Source: Lachnospiraceae bacterium (lineage in GTDB: Bacteria > Bacillota > Clostridia > Lachnospirales > Lachnospiraceae). From it: DNA of 35,334 nt. The position numbers and the translations under genes are program-made. Under the pieces are notes generated by a model that saw only the letters and a program-made list of their open reading frames with translations, searched no databases and was not told the DNA's origin. Below are positions 16,929 through 24,519 of the stretch, in pieces; within the stretch, counting starts at the first letter, position 1, and each line of letters starts with the position of its first letter. The DNA is taken from NCBI GenBank assembly GCA_030537145.1, contig JAUNON010000022.1:1-35334 (forward strand), given 5' to 3'.

Positions 16929-17399
16929 TTGAACACGTCAGAATTAAAACAATTGATTGATGCCTGCTTTTTAGCAAAACGCATCGTAGAAACCCTGCCG
17001 GAGCTGCCTTCCGGCATGAAGCCCAGACACATTCACGTCCTGGATGCTATATATGAAATAAGACAAAGACAGCAAGAATGCCGCGTCAGCGATGTGTGCC
17101 GCCGGCTGAATATCACTATGCCCAGCATTACAAAGCTGATCCAGGAGCTGGAAAACCGGGGACTGCTGAAAAAATATCAGCATCCGCAGGATAAGCGGGT
17201 AATACTTTTAAACTTGACAGACGAAGGGCTGGCCTGCGTAAAACGCCATGTACTGGATTTTCACGGACGCTGGGCCAGGGAGCTTCAGGATATCGACAGC
17301 CGGCAGGTGGCAGAAACGATTTCTCTGATTAAAAAACTGCAAAATACAATGCCGGGAATTGAAGATACTGCAAAACCAGGGAGGATAAATGATAAATGA
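16929..17399 (+). CDS. MarR-family transcriptional regulator
   Basis: A 156-residue winged-helix regulator. Residues 45-110 contain VSDVCRRLNITMPSITKLIQ (recognition region) and the wing ENRGLLKKYQHPQDKRVILLNLTDEG, typical of MarR. The start is TTG, with GGAGG 6 nt upstream. The promoter ahead is perfect consensus, which is usual for a gene kept off by its own repressor. Its stop overlaps the ATG of the MATE transporter (ATGA), so regulator and pump are made together. I infer that it represses the operon until a ligand, probably a pump substrate, binds. Confidence 0.9.
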   Translation: MNTSELKQLIDACFLAKRIVETLPELPSGMKPRHIHVLDAIYEIRQRQQECRVSDVCRRLNITMPSITKLIQELENRGLLKKYQHPQDKRVILLNLTDEGLACVKRHVLDFHGRWARELQDIDSRQVAETISLIKKLQNTMPGIEDTAKPGRINDK

Positions 17400-18766
17400 A
17401 GAAAAATAATGGAAACCAAAGAAAAAAAAGCGAGCTTTCCTTTACGGAAGGCTCCGTATTTCAAGCGCTCATCCGCTTCGCCCTGCCGGTGCTGGGCGCA
17501 CTGATTCTGCAGGCTGCCTACGGTGCGGTGGATTTGCTGGTGGTAGGACAATTCGGTGATGCTGCCAGTATTTCCGCCGTGGGCACAGGAAGTACGCTGA
17601 TGTCCATGATCACCTTCATCATCACCAGCCTGGCCATGGGCGTAACCGTTGTGATCGGTCAGTACATTGGAGAGGGAAAACCGAAGGATGCCGGGGATAC
17701 CATCGGCACTGCCATTCTGCTGTTTGCAGGTGTGGGGATTGTCCTGACCGTGATTTTGGAGCTTTTGGCGGGAAATATTGTGGGCCTGCTGCAGGTTCCC
17801 GCTGAATCCTTTGACAAAACGGTGCAGTATATCCGCATTTGTTCCGGAGGTATTCTGATTATTATCGCCTACAATGTTATCAGCAGTATTATGAGAGGAA
17901 TCGGAAACGCCAACCTTCCTTTCCTATTCGTGGGAATTGCCTGTGCGGCAAATATTGCGGGAGATCTGGCTTTCGTAGGTATTTTCCATATGGATGTGGC
18001 GGGTGCTGCTCTGGCTACTGTACTGGCCCAGTTGATATCCGTTCTGGTTTCCCTGATGGTGCTTCAAAAACAGTCCCTGCCTATCTCCTTTTCTCTGGCG
18101 CAATGCAGACTGCATCCCGTAAAGCTGCGCCGGATCCTTCAGGTGGGCGTTCCCATTGCCCTGCAGGAAACCATGGTTCAGCTATCTTTTCTGGTCATCA
18201 ATTCCATTGTAAACAATATGGGCTTAATGCCCTCGGCCGGATACGGAGTGGCGCAGAAGATTGTTTCTTTTATTATGCTGATTCCCTCCGCCATCATGCA
18301 GAGCGTTTCCGCTTTCGTGGCGCAAAACGAGGGAGCCGGAAAACCGGAGCGGGCGATTCGGGGATTTTTTACGGCCATTGCCACCGGATGTTCCCTGGGC
18401 GTTGTAATCTTTCTGGCCGGATTTTTCGGCGGAGCAGAGCTCTCCTCCCTATTTACCAGTGACCCTCAGGTCATTGCCCAGAGCGCCGCTTATTTAAAGG
18501 GCTTTTCCGCAGAATGTATTCTCACCTGCATTCTTTTCAGCAGCATCGGCTACTTAAACGGCCGCGGAAAAAGTATTCCGGTTATGATCCAGGGAATTTC
18601 ATCCGCATTCTGCATCCGTATTCCCGTATCCGTCCTGATGTCCAGACTGCCCAATACGAACCTGACCCTGGTGGGTCTGGCAACCCCCATCACCACCGTA
18701 TACGGTATCCTCTTTTTTGCAGTATGCTTTGCGCGGATGAGCCGCCAGCGGCGGGTTTTCTCATAA
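17396..18766 (+). CDS. MATE-family multidrug efflux transporter
   Basis: A 456-residue membrane protein with about twelve helices in two halves, matching MATE (NorM/DinF-like) pumps that export cationic drugs or metabolites using Na+ or H+. Typical segments are ALPVLGALILQAAYGAVDLLVVG near the N-terminus, AVGTGSTLMSMI and, in the second half, GVPIALQETMVQLSFLVINSI-type and SAFVAQNEGAGKPERA. It overlaps the marR stop by four bases, which points to coupled translation. Its TAA stop lies in the A run of a palindromic element that acts as its terminator. The substrate is unknown. Confidence 0.93.
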   Translation: MKKNNGNQRKKSELSFTEGSVFQALIRFALPVLGALILQAAYGAVDLLVVGQFGDAASISAVGTGSTLMSMITFIITSLAMGVTVVIGQYIGEGKPKDAGDTIGTAILLFAGVGIVLTVILELLAGNIVGLLQVPAESFDKTVQYIRICSGGILIIIAYNVISSIMRGIGNANLPFLFVGIACAANIAGDLAFVGIFHMDVAGAALATVLAQLISVLVSLMVLQKQSLPISFSLAQCRLHPVKLRRILQVGVPIALQETMVQLSFLVINSIVNNMGLMPSAGYGVAQKIVSFIMLIPSAIMQSVSAFVAQNEGAGKPERAIRGFFTAIATGCSLGVVIFLAGFFGGAELSSLFTSDPQVIAQSAAYLKGFSAECILTCILFSSIGYLNGRGKSIPVMIQGISSAFCIRIPVSVLMSRLPNTNLTLVGLATPITTVYGILFFAVCFARMSRQRRVFS

Positions 18767-18878
18767 AAAATGGAGCTGTCGCAAAATCGAAAAGCAAAAG
18801 GATCTGTATCCAGGAAGTGCTCACAAACAACGGATACAGAGCTTTGCAAATGAGATTTTGCGACAGCCCCATTTTTTT
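18765..18878. repeat. Palindromic element A, short copy; bidirectional terminator
   Basis: Core 18772-18870 (99 bp). The outer arms are inverted: AAAAAATGGAGCTGTCGCAAAAT-type on the left, the same with one change on the right, about 24 bp. A T run lies outside each arm, so it can terminate both the MATE gene (plus) and anything on minus. It matches the copy at 27171-27340 but lacks 71 internal bp flanked there by CAGG. An inner GGATCTGTATCC / GGATACAGA pair is also kept. Confidence 0.85.
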
Positions 18879-18882
18879 TGCA

Positions 18883-18898
18883 CCGGATGCAGATTGCG
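18883..18898. repeat. Fragment of dispersed repeat B
   Basis: CCGGATGCAGATTGCG matches 23952-23967 in the proS leader with one difference. Only this half of the repeat is present, next to the stop codon of the sugar permease gene. Confidence 0.45.
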
Positions 18899-18904
18899 TA
18901 CCGA

Positions 18905-19777
18905 TCAGCCCTTCACGCCGCCGGATGCAAGGCCGCTCACCAGATGCTTTTCAATCGCCATGAACAGAATAATGACCGGAATGGTTGCAAACAGGGATGC
19001 TGCAAACAGATACTGCCATTCAATCATGTTATAGCCATTGAAGATGGTGATACCCACGGTCAGCGGTTTGTTCAGATCGCTGGAAATCAGGGTAAGGGCT
19101 ATGGTGTACTCATTCCATGCATTGATAAAAATAAAAATCAGGGTGGTCACAATACCCGGAGCCGCCATAGGCAGCAGCACCTTGATCATGGCCTGCATTT
19201 TGTTGCAGCCGTCAATACGGGCGGCCTGCTCCATGTCCGGAGAGATCGAGATGAATGCGCCCCGCAGAAGCCAGATGGCAAAGGCCTGGTTAAAGGCTGC
19301 ATTGATAAAAATCAGCCCCAGCAGGCTGTCAGTCATATGCAGAGTGAGCATAACCCGGTAGATACCGATCAGAAGCACCACAGGAGAAAACATCTGGGAT
19401 ACGATCACCAGTCCCAGAAAAAATTTCTGTCCTTTAAACTTCATACGCGCAAGCGCATATGCTGCCGGAATACCGCACAGAATCGCAATCAGGGTAGACC
19501 CGCCTGCCACTATGACGGAGTTCAGAAAATAACGCAGCAGAGGCGCCTTGGACCAGATATCCGTGAAATTGCTCCACAGCCATGTGTTTGGAAAGACTGT
19601 ACCCTCTGCGGCATAGATCTCCGCACGGCTCTTCAGCGCAGTAGTAAACATAACCAGATAAGGATAGAGGATCACCAGAGCCATGAGAATCACAAAGACG
19701 TAAAGACAAATCTTCAGCGCCTTCTGCTTCGGCGTCTTTGCCTTTTTTATCACCATTTCTTCCTTCTGTCTACTCAT
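18905..19777 (-). CDS. Carbohydrate ABC transporter permease, MalG type (CUT1)
   Basis: A 290-residue permease with six hydrophobic helices. The coupling (EAA) loop is EQAARIDGCNKMQAMIKVLLPMAAPG-like, with EQAARIDG and LPMAAPGI plainly visible, followed by FIFINAWNEYTIAL, a MalG-family hallmark. It overlaps the upstream permease gene by eight bases (ATGAGTAG), so the two should be made in equal amounts as a heterodimer. It is the last gene of the operon. No ATPase follows; CUT1 systems of Firmicutes commonly borrow a shared MsmX/MsmK-type ATPase encoded elsewhere. Confidence 0.93.
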   Translation of the reverse strand: MSRQKEEMVIKKAKTPKQKALKICLYVFVILMALVILYPYLVMFTTALKSRAEIYAAEGTVFPNTWLWSNFTDIWSKAPLLRYFLNSVIVAGGSTLIAILCGIPAAYALARMKFKGQKFFLGLVIVSQMFSPVVLLIGIYRVMLTLHMTDSLLGLIFINAAFNQAFAIWLLRGAFISISPDMEQAARIDGCNKMQAMIKVLLPMAAPGIVTTLIFIFINAWNEYTIALTLISSDLNKPLTVGITIFNGYNMIEWQYLFAASLFATIPVIILFMAIEKHLVSGLASGGVKG

Positions 19778-20663
19778 CGCCGCCCTCCTTCCTTAAGGAT
19801 ATCACCATGTAAACGGAGGCACAGACGCAGAGAATCAGGAAGCCAACCACAGACACTGCCGCTGCTTCCCCTGATTTTCCATTGTAAAATGCCAGCTTAT
19901 ACAGGTATGTAACAAGCGTATCCGTATGGTTTGCCGGATCGCCCTTTGTAATGGTCCAGATAATCGGGAAAGAGTTAAAAACATAGATAATATTCAGCAC
20001 TGTACTGACGGTCAGAGACGGCTTTACCAGAGGTACCGTGATCCGAAACAGCCTCTGCCAGTAGGTGGCCCCGTCCACTGTGGCCGCCTCATAGTAGGCA
20101 TTGTCAATACTCTGCAGTCCCGAAAGCACGCAGAACATGACAAAGGGAACGGTTACGAAAATTCCTACCCAGCATTCCCAGGCAAAATAGGCGCCGGGTG
20201 TCGGAGTCCAGTTCGCTGATTTTTCCAGAATGCCAAGCCGCATCAGCAGCGTGTTCAGTGCGCCGTAATCCGTATCAATAATAAACTTCCACACCCCTGC
20301 CTGAATAATCAGGGAAGTGGCCCACGGGAATACCACAATCGCCCGGGCAATTTTGCGTCCCCGGAACTGATTATTCAGTACAATGGCCAGAATAAAACCG
20401 ATCAGGGTGGAAAGTCCCACCACCACCACAGTCCACACCAGCGTGTTCTTCAAAACCATCGGAAAAGCAGAACCGCCCAGAACCTTCTCGAAATTCGCCA
20501 GACCGATAAATCCCTTGATAACGCCTGCTTTGGTGACTTTGCTGAGCGAAATCCGGAAAACCTCATAAATCGGAACCAGTATAAAAATCGCCATCAGCAG
20601 CATACTAGGCAGAAGCCAGAGATACGGCTCAAGCAAATTTAAAATTTTCTTTTTCTTTTTCAT
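19770..20663 (-). CDS. Sugar ABC transporter permease, MalF/UgpA type (CUT1)
   Basis: A 297-residue permease with six helices. YLWLLPSMLLMAIFILVPIYEVF forms the first helix in the usual place. The EAA loop is YEAATVDGATYWQRLFRITVPLVKPSL, with EAATVDGA and ITVPLVKPS as the identifying parts. A run of lysines (MKKKKKILN) begins the protein. The ribosome site is GGTGG about 7 nt before the ATG, weaker than its neighbours. It lies 174 bp downstream of the binding-protein gene, beyond a stable hairpin, and overlaps the next permease. Confidence 0.93.
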   Translation of the reverse strand: MKKKKKILNLLEPYLWLLPSMLLMAIFILVPIYEVFRISLSKVTKAGVIKGFIGLANFEKVLGGSAFPMVLKNTLVWTVVVVGLSTLIGFILAIVLNNQFRGRKIARAIVVFPWATSLIIQAGVWKFIIDTDYGALNTLLMRLGILEKSANWTPTPGAYFAWECWVGIFVTVPFVMFCVLSGLQSIDNAYYEAATVDGATYWQRLFRITVPLVKPSLTVSTVLNIIYVFNSFPIIWTITKGDPANHTDTLVTYLYKLAFYNGKSGEAAAVSVVGFLILCVCASVYMVISLRKEGGDE

Positions 20664-20710
20664 GAATTCACCACCCGGAGGATTAAATTAATATAGGAAA
20701 CAGTATGAAT

Positions 20711-20741
20711 CGGGAGCAGAGCCATAAGAGCCCTGCTCCCG
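20711..20741 (-). terminator. Intercistronic hairpin between sugar-binding protein and permeases
   Basis: CGGGAGCAG and CTGCTCCCG form a perfect 9-bp stem, extended by GC/GC after a mismatch. No T run follows on the minus strand, so mRNA 3'-end protection or partial attenuation is more likely than full termination. Confidence 0.55.
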
Positions 20742-20837
20742 CAATTTTTTGTTCATGGCAACAGAACGCTGCCAACGCCTGCTTTCTGTCGCTTATCCCG
20801 CCAAATCAGAGGGCAGAAACAAATTCTCCCGCAAAAA

Positions 20838-22058
20838 TCAGCCTGCGATTTCTGCCTGCAGATCATCCAGCAGAGTCTGCACATCTCCGCCCAGAAGCGC
20901 CTGCTGTTCTGCATCAATAACGCCCTGCTTCACATCTGCCCATTCAGCCTTCGCTGTGGGATAGAACTTACTGGAGCCTACAATGTCAACCCATGCAGCC
21001 ATGCTCTCGTCAGCCGCTGCCACAGCCTCACCGCCGGCCTTGGTTGCCGGAAGGAAGCCCTCCATCAGTACCCAGTCAGAGTAACGGGCATCATCGTAGA
21101 AGTAATCAAAGAATGTGGTAATGGCTGCCAGCTCTTCTTCGGAATACCCGTTATCGAAGCACATGAAACGGTCCATAACACCGGCAGATACGGACTCACC
21201 GGTATTGCAGGGGATGGAAGCCACTGCGTAGTTCACTTCGTAGCCGCCGTCTGCAACGTAGGTGGGCAGGCTGTTGGGAGCGATTACCATGGCGATCTGG
21301 CCTGCACCGAACATATCCTGCAGGTCGTAACGGGTATCATTTGCCGGATCACTGTTGGTGTAGCCGGAATTTACCAGATTAATCGCATACTCGATAGCTT
21401 CCACGTTTTCAGGACTGTTCAGAGCCCATTCACCGTTCTCATCAACAAAGCCGCCGCCGTTGTTCCATGTGTAATATGCAAAAGCAGCCTGTCCTTCGTC
21501 TGTGGTCATATCAATACCCCAGGGGTAAATGCTGTCGTCATAAGCCTTGATCGCTTCACATGCAGCAGTCAGCTCTTCCCAGGTGGTGGGAACCTCCACG
21601 CCGGCCGCTTCCAGGATATCCACATTGTAATACAGCGCACGGGCGGAAGCCAGATCCGGAACTGCCCATACGGTGCCGTCGATCTCGGACTGCTCCAGGA
21701 AGGACTCATACATCTTTGCATAGGTCTCCTCAGAAACGTAGTCCTGCGCCGGAAGCAGCAGTTCGTCTGCCTGATAATCTGCGAATACGTCAATGTTCAG
21801 AATGTCAGGAGCCTGACCGTTCGCGATACGTGTGTTTACTACCGTATAAATATCGTTCCAGGAAACAACCTCCACGTTCAGGTTAATTCCCGGGTTGTCA
21901 GCATTAAATTCCTCAACAAAATTTGCCCACCAGTCCGTGGTGTTCTGACCGTACTGAGCTGCAATTACCGACAGATCAACTTTTTCCTCTGCGGATGCAC
22001 TCATTACCATGCCGGCCGCCATCAGCGCAGTAAGACCTAATGTAATCATTTTTTTCAT
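20838..22058 (-). CDS. Extracellular sugar-binding protein (family 1) of CUT1 ABC transporter
   Basis: A 406-residue exported solute-binding protein of the MalE/UgpB superfamily. NADNPGINLNVEVVSWNDIYT, DGTVWAVPDLASARALYYNVDILEAAGVEVPTTWEEL-type and GAGQIAMVIAPNSL are family segments, shown here in part. The signal peptide (residues 1-23) ends ASA-E. As in the liv system there is no lipobox cysteine. GGAGGG lies 9 nt before the ATG. It has its own strong promoter and an inverted repeat in the leader. The sugar cannot be predicted: no glycosidase or sugar regulator lies next to it. Confidence 0.92.
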   Translation of the reverse strand: MKKMITLGLTALMAAGMVMSASAEEKVDLSVIAAQYGQNTTDWWANFVEEFNADNPGINLNVEVVSWNDIYTVVNTRIANGQAPDILNIDVFADYQADELLLPAQDYVSEETYAKMYESFLEQSEIDGTVWAVPDLASARALYYNVDILEAAGVEVPTTWEELTAACEAIKAYDDSIYPWGIDMTTDEGQAAFAYYTWNNGGGFVDENGEWALNSPENVEAIEYAINLVNSGYTNSDPANDTRYDLQDMFGAGQIAMVIAPNSLPTYVADGGYEVNYAVASIPCNTGESVSAGVMDRFMCFDNGYSEEELAAITTFFDYFYDDARYSDWVLMEGFLPATKAGGEAVAAADESMAAWVDIVGSSKFYPTAKAEWADVKQGVIDAEQQALLGGDVQTLLDDLQAEIAG

Positions 22059-22086
22059 ATCACGAAACCCTCCTTAAAATAAATTT

Positions 22087-22127
22087 AGGCAAACCACACA
22101 GCATTGTTCTTTTCCCTTGGTTTGCCT
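22087..22127 (-). promoter_or_regulatory. Inverted repeat in the sugar transporter leader
   Basis: AGGCAAACC and GGTTTGCCT, perfect 9-bp arms 23 nt apart, begin almost at the predicted transcription start. It could be an operator or a 5'-terminal mRNA hairpin. Confidence 0.5.
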
Positions 22128-22136
22128 GATATATAA

Positions 22137-22165
22137 ATATTACAATACAATTATTTATTTGTCAA
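22137..22165 (-). promoter_or_regulatory. Promoter of the sugar ABC operon
   Basis: TTGACA, 17 nt, TAATAT on the minus strand, leader about 70 nt. Confidence 0.8.
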
Positions 22166-22385
22166 TAATTTTGTCACTTTTGTCTATATATTTTTCAAAT
22201 TTTCCCATGCCAATATACACAATATCTATATTTCTCTGTTTTACTGTATAAGTCCGGGTTCAAAGCAGAGACGGATGGGCTGCAGGCAGACCATTCCGAC
22301 TCTGCATTTGAGATGACAACAGGTATGAGGAGGAAGGGGCCGCCCCTTCCTTCGCACAATCTTGAATGATGCATTCGTCCTGTTA
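22166..22385. other. Intergenic region after proS, with hairpins
   Basis: No gene seen. It contains a perfect 9-bp hairpin, AGGAAGGGG-CCG-CCCCTTCCT (22331-22351), 35 nt after the proS stop but without a T run, and a weaker inverted pair GCAGAG/CTCTGC. These may mark the 3' end of the proS transcript. Confidence 0.4.
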
Positions 22386-23825
22386 TTAATATGCCTTGCC
22401 CCAATAAACCATCTTGGCAGCCGGTTTTCCGCAGTATGCGCAGGTATCGCCCAGGTTTTCCTGAGCAAACGGAATACATCTGGAAGTCACGCCGATTTCC
22501 TCTTTGATCGCATCCTCACATTCCTGGCAGCCGCACCACATAGCCTTAATAAAGCCGGGCTTATGATCCGCAATATCCTTGAACTCCTCCCGGTTGGCAG
22601 CCGTATAGGTATGAGCATCTCTGTGCTTTCTTGCCCGTTCCAGCATATCGGACTGCATGGTTTCCAGTACTTCCTTTACCTTGCCCGCCAGCTCCTCAAT
22701 CGGAGTCACGATCTTTTCTCTGGTATCCCGGCGGACGATGACTGCCTGTCCCGCTTCCAGATCCTTAGGTCCAAGCTCGATCCGCACCGGAATTCCCCGC
22801 ATTTCCTGCTCCGCAAATTTCCAGCCGGGACTCTTATCCGCATCATCCAGACGGGTACGCAGTCCCGAAGCTGCCAGCGTATCTTTTATCTGTACCGCTT
22901 TTTCCAGGACCCCTTCCTTCTTCTGCTGGATGGGAATCACCATCACCTGTACCGGTGCGATTCTGGGGGGCAGCACCAGGCCGCTGTTATCGCCGTGCAC
23001 CATAATGATCGCGCCGATCATACGGGTAGTCATTCCCCAGGAGGTCTGATGGACGTATTTTAACGTATTATCCTTATCCGTAAACTGAATGTTGAAGGCC
23101 TTTGCAAAGCCGTCTCCAAAGTTGTGGCTGGTGCCGGACTGCAGCGCCTTTCCGTCATGCATCAGGGATTCGATGGTGTAGGTAGCCTCCGCACCGGCAA
23201 ATTTTTCTTTGTCCGTTTTTCTTCCCTTAATCACCGGAATCGCCAGTACCTCTTCACAGAAGTCCGCATAGACGTTCAGCATCTGGATGGTTCTCTCCTC
23301 CGCCTCCTGGGCGGTCGCATGGGCCGTATGGCCCTCCTGCCACAGGAACTCTCTGGAACGCAGGAAGGGACGGGTGGTCTTTTCCCAGCGCACCACGGAG
23401 CACCACTGATTATACACCCTGGGCAGATCCCGGTAGGAATGTACGTCGTTGGCATAAAAGTCACAAAACAGCGTCTCAGAGGTAGGACGCACGCACATCC
23501 GTTCCTGCAGAGGCTCCAGTCCGCCATGCGTCACCCAGGCTACCTCCGGTGCGAAGCCTTCCACATGATCCTTCTCCTTCTGAAGCAGGCTCTCCGGAAT
23601 AAACATGGGCAGATACACATTCTGCACTCCGGTCTCCTTAAATCTGCGGTCCAGCTCATGCTGGATATTCTCCCAGATCGCATAGCCCGCCGGTTTAATC
23701 ACCATACAGCCCTTCACGCTGGTATAATCAATCAGCTCTGCCTTCTTCACCACATCCGTGTACCACTGGGCGAAATCCTCTTCCATAGAAGTAATGGACT
23801 CTACTAATTTCTTTTCCTTAGCCAT
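22386..23825 (-). CDS. proS: Prolyl-tRNA synthetase, archaeal/eukaryotic-like type
   Basis: A 479-residue class II aminoacyl-tRNA synthetase charging tRNA-Pro. [45 protein letters not shown] motif 2 and [15 protein letters not shown] are visible. It lacks the roughly 180-residue editing insertion of bacterial-type ProRS. It ends with a cysteine-rich zinc domain (CGCQEC, then CAYCG) and the terminal Tyr of ProRS type 3. AGGAGAAG precedes the chosen ATG. It is controlled by a proline T-box on its own promoter. Oddity: repeats lie between the T-box terminator and the start codon. Confidence 0.96.
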   Translation of the reverse strand: MAKEKKLVESITSMEEDFAQWYTDVVKKAELIDYTSVKGCMVIKPAGYAIWENIQHELDRRFKETGVQNVYLPMFIPESLLQKEKDHVEGFAPEVAWVTHGGLEPLQERMCVRPTSETLFCDFYANDVHSYRDLPRVYNQWCSVVRWEKTTRPFLRSREFLWQEGHTAHATAQEAEERTIQMLNVYADFCEEVLAIPVIKGRKTDKEKFAGAEATYTIESLMHDGKALQSGTSHNFGDGFAKAFNIQFTDKDNTLKYVHQTSWGMTTRMIGAIIMVHGDNSGLVLPPRIAPVQVMVIPIQQKKEGVLEKAVQIKDTLAASGLRTRLDDADKSPGWKFAEQEMRGIPVRIELGPKDLEAGQAVIVRRDTREKIVTPIEELAGKVKEVLETMQSDMLERARKHRDAHTYTAANREEFKDIADHKPGFIKAMWCGCQECEDAIKEEIGVTSRCIPFAQENLGDTCAYCGKPAAKMVYWGKAY

Positions 23826-23889
23826 CTTTCTTCTCCTTCTTCTCATCTTATTTTCTTACCATCGGAGCTTCGCATGTCCAAAGCCCCTC

Positions 23890-23948
23890 AAAATGCCTTC
23901 GGCATCTCAACTCCCCTGCCCCTCAAGCTTGAGGGGAGAAGGCATTTT
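23890..23948 (-). repeat. Nested hairpin in the proS leader
   Basis: AAAATGCCTTC (23890-23900) pairs with GAAGGCATTTT (23938-23948). Inside lies the 18-bp perfect palindrome CCCCTCAAGCTTGAGGGG (23919-23936). It sits downstream of the T-box terminator and about 65 nt before the proS start. Confidence 0.7.
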
Positions 23949-23964
23949 ACGCCGGATGCAGATC

Positions 23965-23996
23965 GCGCAGCAATCAATTACCTTATGCATCCGTGC
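23965..23996. repeat. Dispersed repeat B, copy 2 (proS leader)
   Basis: Identical over 32 bp to 3818-3849. Here it is part of a hairpin: CCGGATGCA upstream (from 23952) faces TGCATCCG within the repeat, at least 7 bp of perfect pairing around a loop of about 27 nt. Confidence 0.8.
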
Positions 23997-24006
23997 GCAT
24001 CACCGC

Positions 24007-24413
24007 AAAAAAACCCCGATCCCTGTGCTTTCTGCATAGGGACCGAGGCACTGTTTTACCTTCGGCGGTACCACCCTGATTAACGATCCGGACCGCCTTC
24101 TCATGAAAACGCATCTGTGCGGGAAGGACGATTTCAGGATCATTCTCTCATTTTTCCGTTATCGCCGGAATTACGCCATATTTCTTTCTGAATTCCGCTG
24201 TCCGCTCCGGCTTTGGTACGGATGCTCCGCAGCAGCCGCATTCCGCAGCTTCATCGCAGGCCGGTTCCATCAGCAGCGTATCTCAGATTTCATATGGGGC
24301 TCCGAGGCCGGTTCCATACTGCTCCGCCAAAGACTCGCACCATCCGTCTTTTCTCTGAAGGCTTCCCGGTATGTACTATCCCTCATCCACGCCTTATCCA
24401 GGAATCAGTTGTT
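24007..24413 (-). promoter_or_regulatory. T-box leader controlling proS
   Basis: The T-box sequence AATCAGGGTGGTACCGCCG lies at about 24064-24082 (minus). It is followed by the terminator: CCTCGGTCCCTATGC pairs with GCACAGGGATCGGGG (24014-24047) ahead of seven T (24007-24013). Uncharged tRNA-Pro should bind stem I and the T-box bulge and stabilise the antiterminator. Stem I is in the upstream 300 nt, and GGATGGTGCGAGTC there resembles its conserved apical part. Several CCG/CCT proline codons occur, but I could not fix the specifier without folding. The leader is rather long (about 400 nt). Confidence 0.92.
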
Positions 24414-24419
24414 TTCCTT

Positions 24420-24448
24420 AGTTTAGCCTTGGAGCTCCCATTTGTCAA
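24420..24448 (-). promoter_or_regulatory. Promoter of the T-box/proS transcript
   Basis: TTGACA, 17 nt, TAAACT on the minus strand, immediately before the T-box leader. Confidence 0.78.
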
Positions 24449-24487
24449 GGCTGTCTTTTTATTCCTGCGAGCAATGAACCAGGCTGC

Positions 24488-24519
24488 GGCAACCGTTTAG
24501 CGGAAGGCTGAACCGTTAC
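24488..24519. repeat. Dispersed repeat C, copy 1 (galT stop)
   Basis: On the minus strand GTAACGGTTCAGCC continues TTCCGCTAAACGGTTGCC. It matches 30616-30647 with three differences, two of which compensate in the stem. It folds to an 11-bp hairpin. The GTAAC end contains the galT stop codon. Confidence 0.75.

Noticed and set aside
22195..22479. Small gene between proS and the sugar operon
   Set aside because: The open frames there overlap the end of proS, lack ribosome sites and show no coding pattern.
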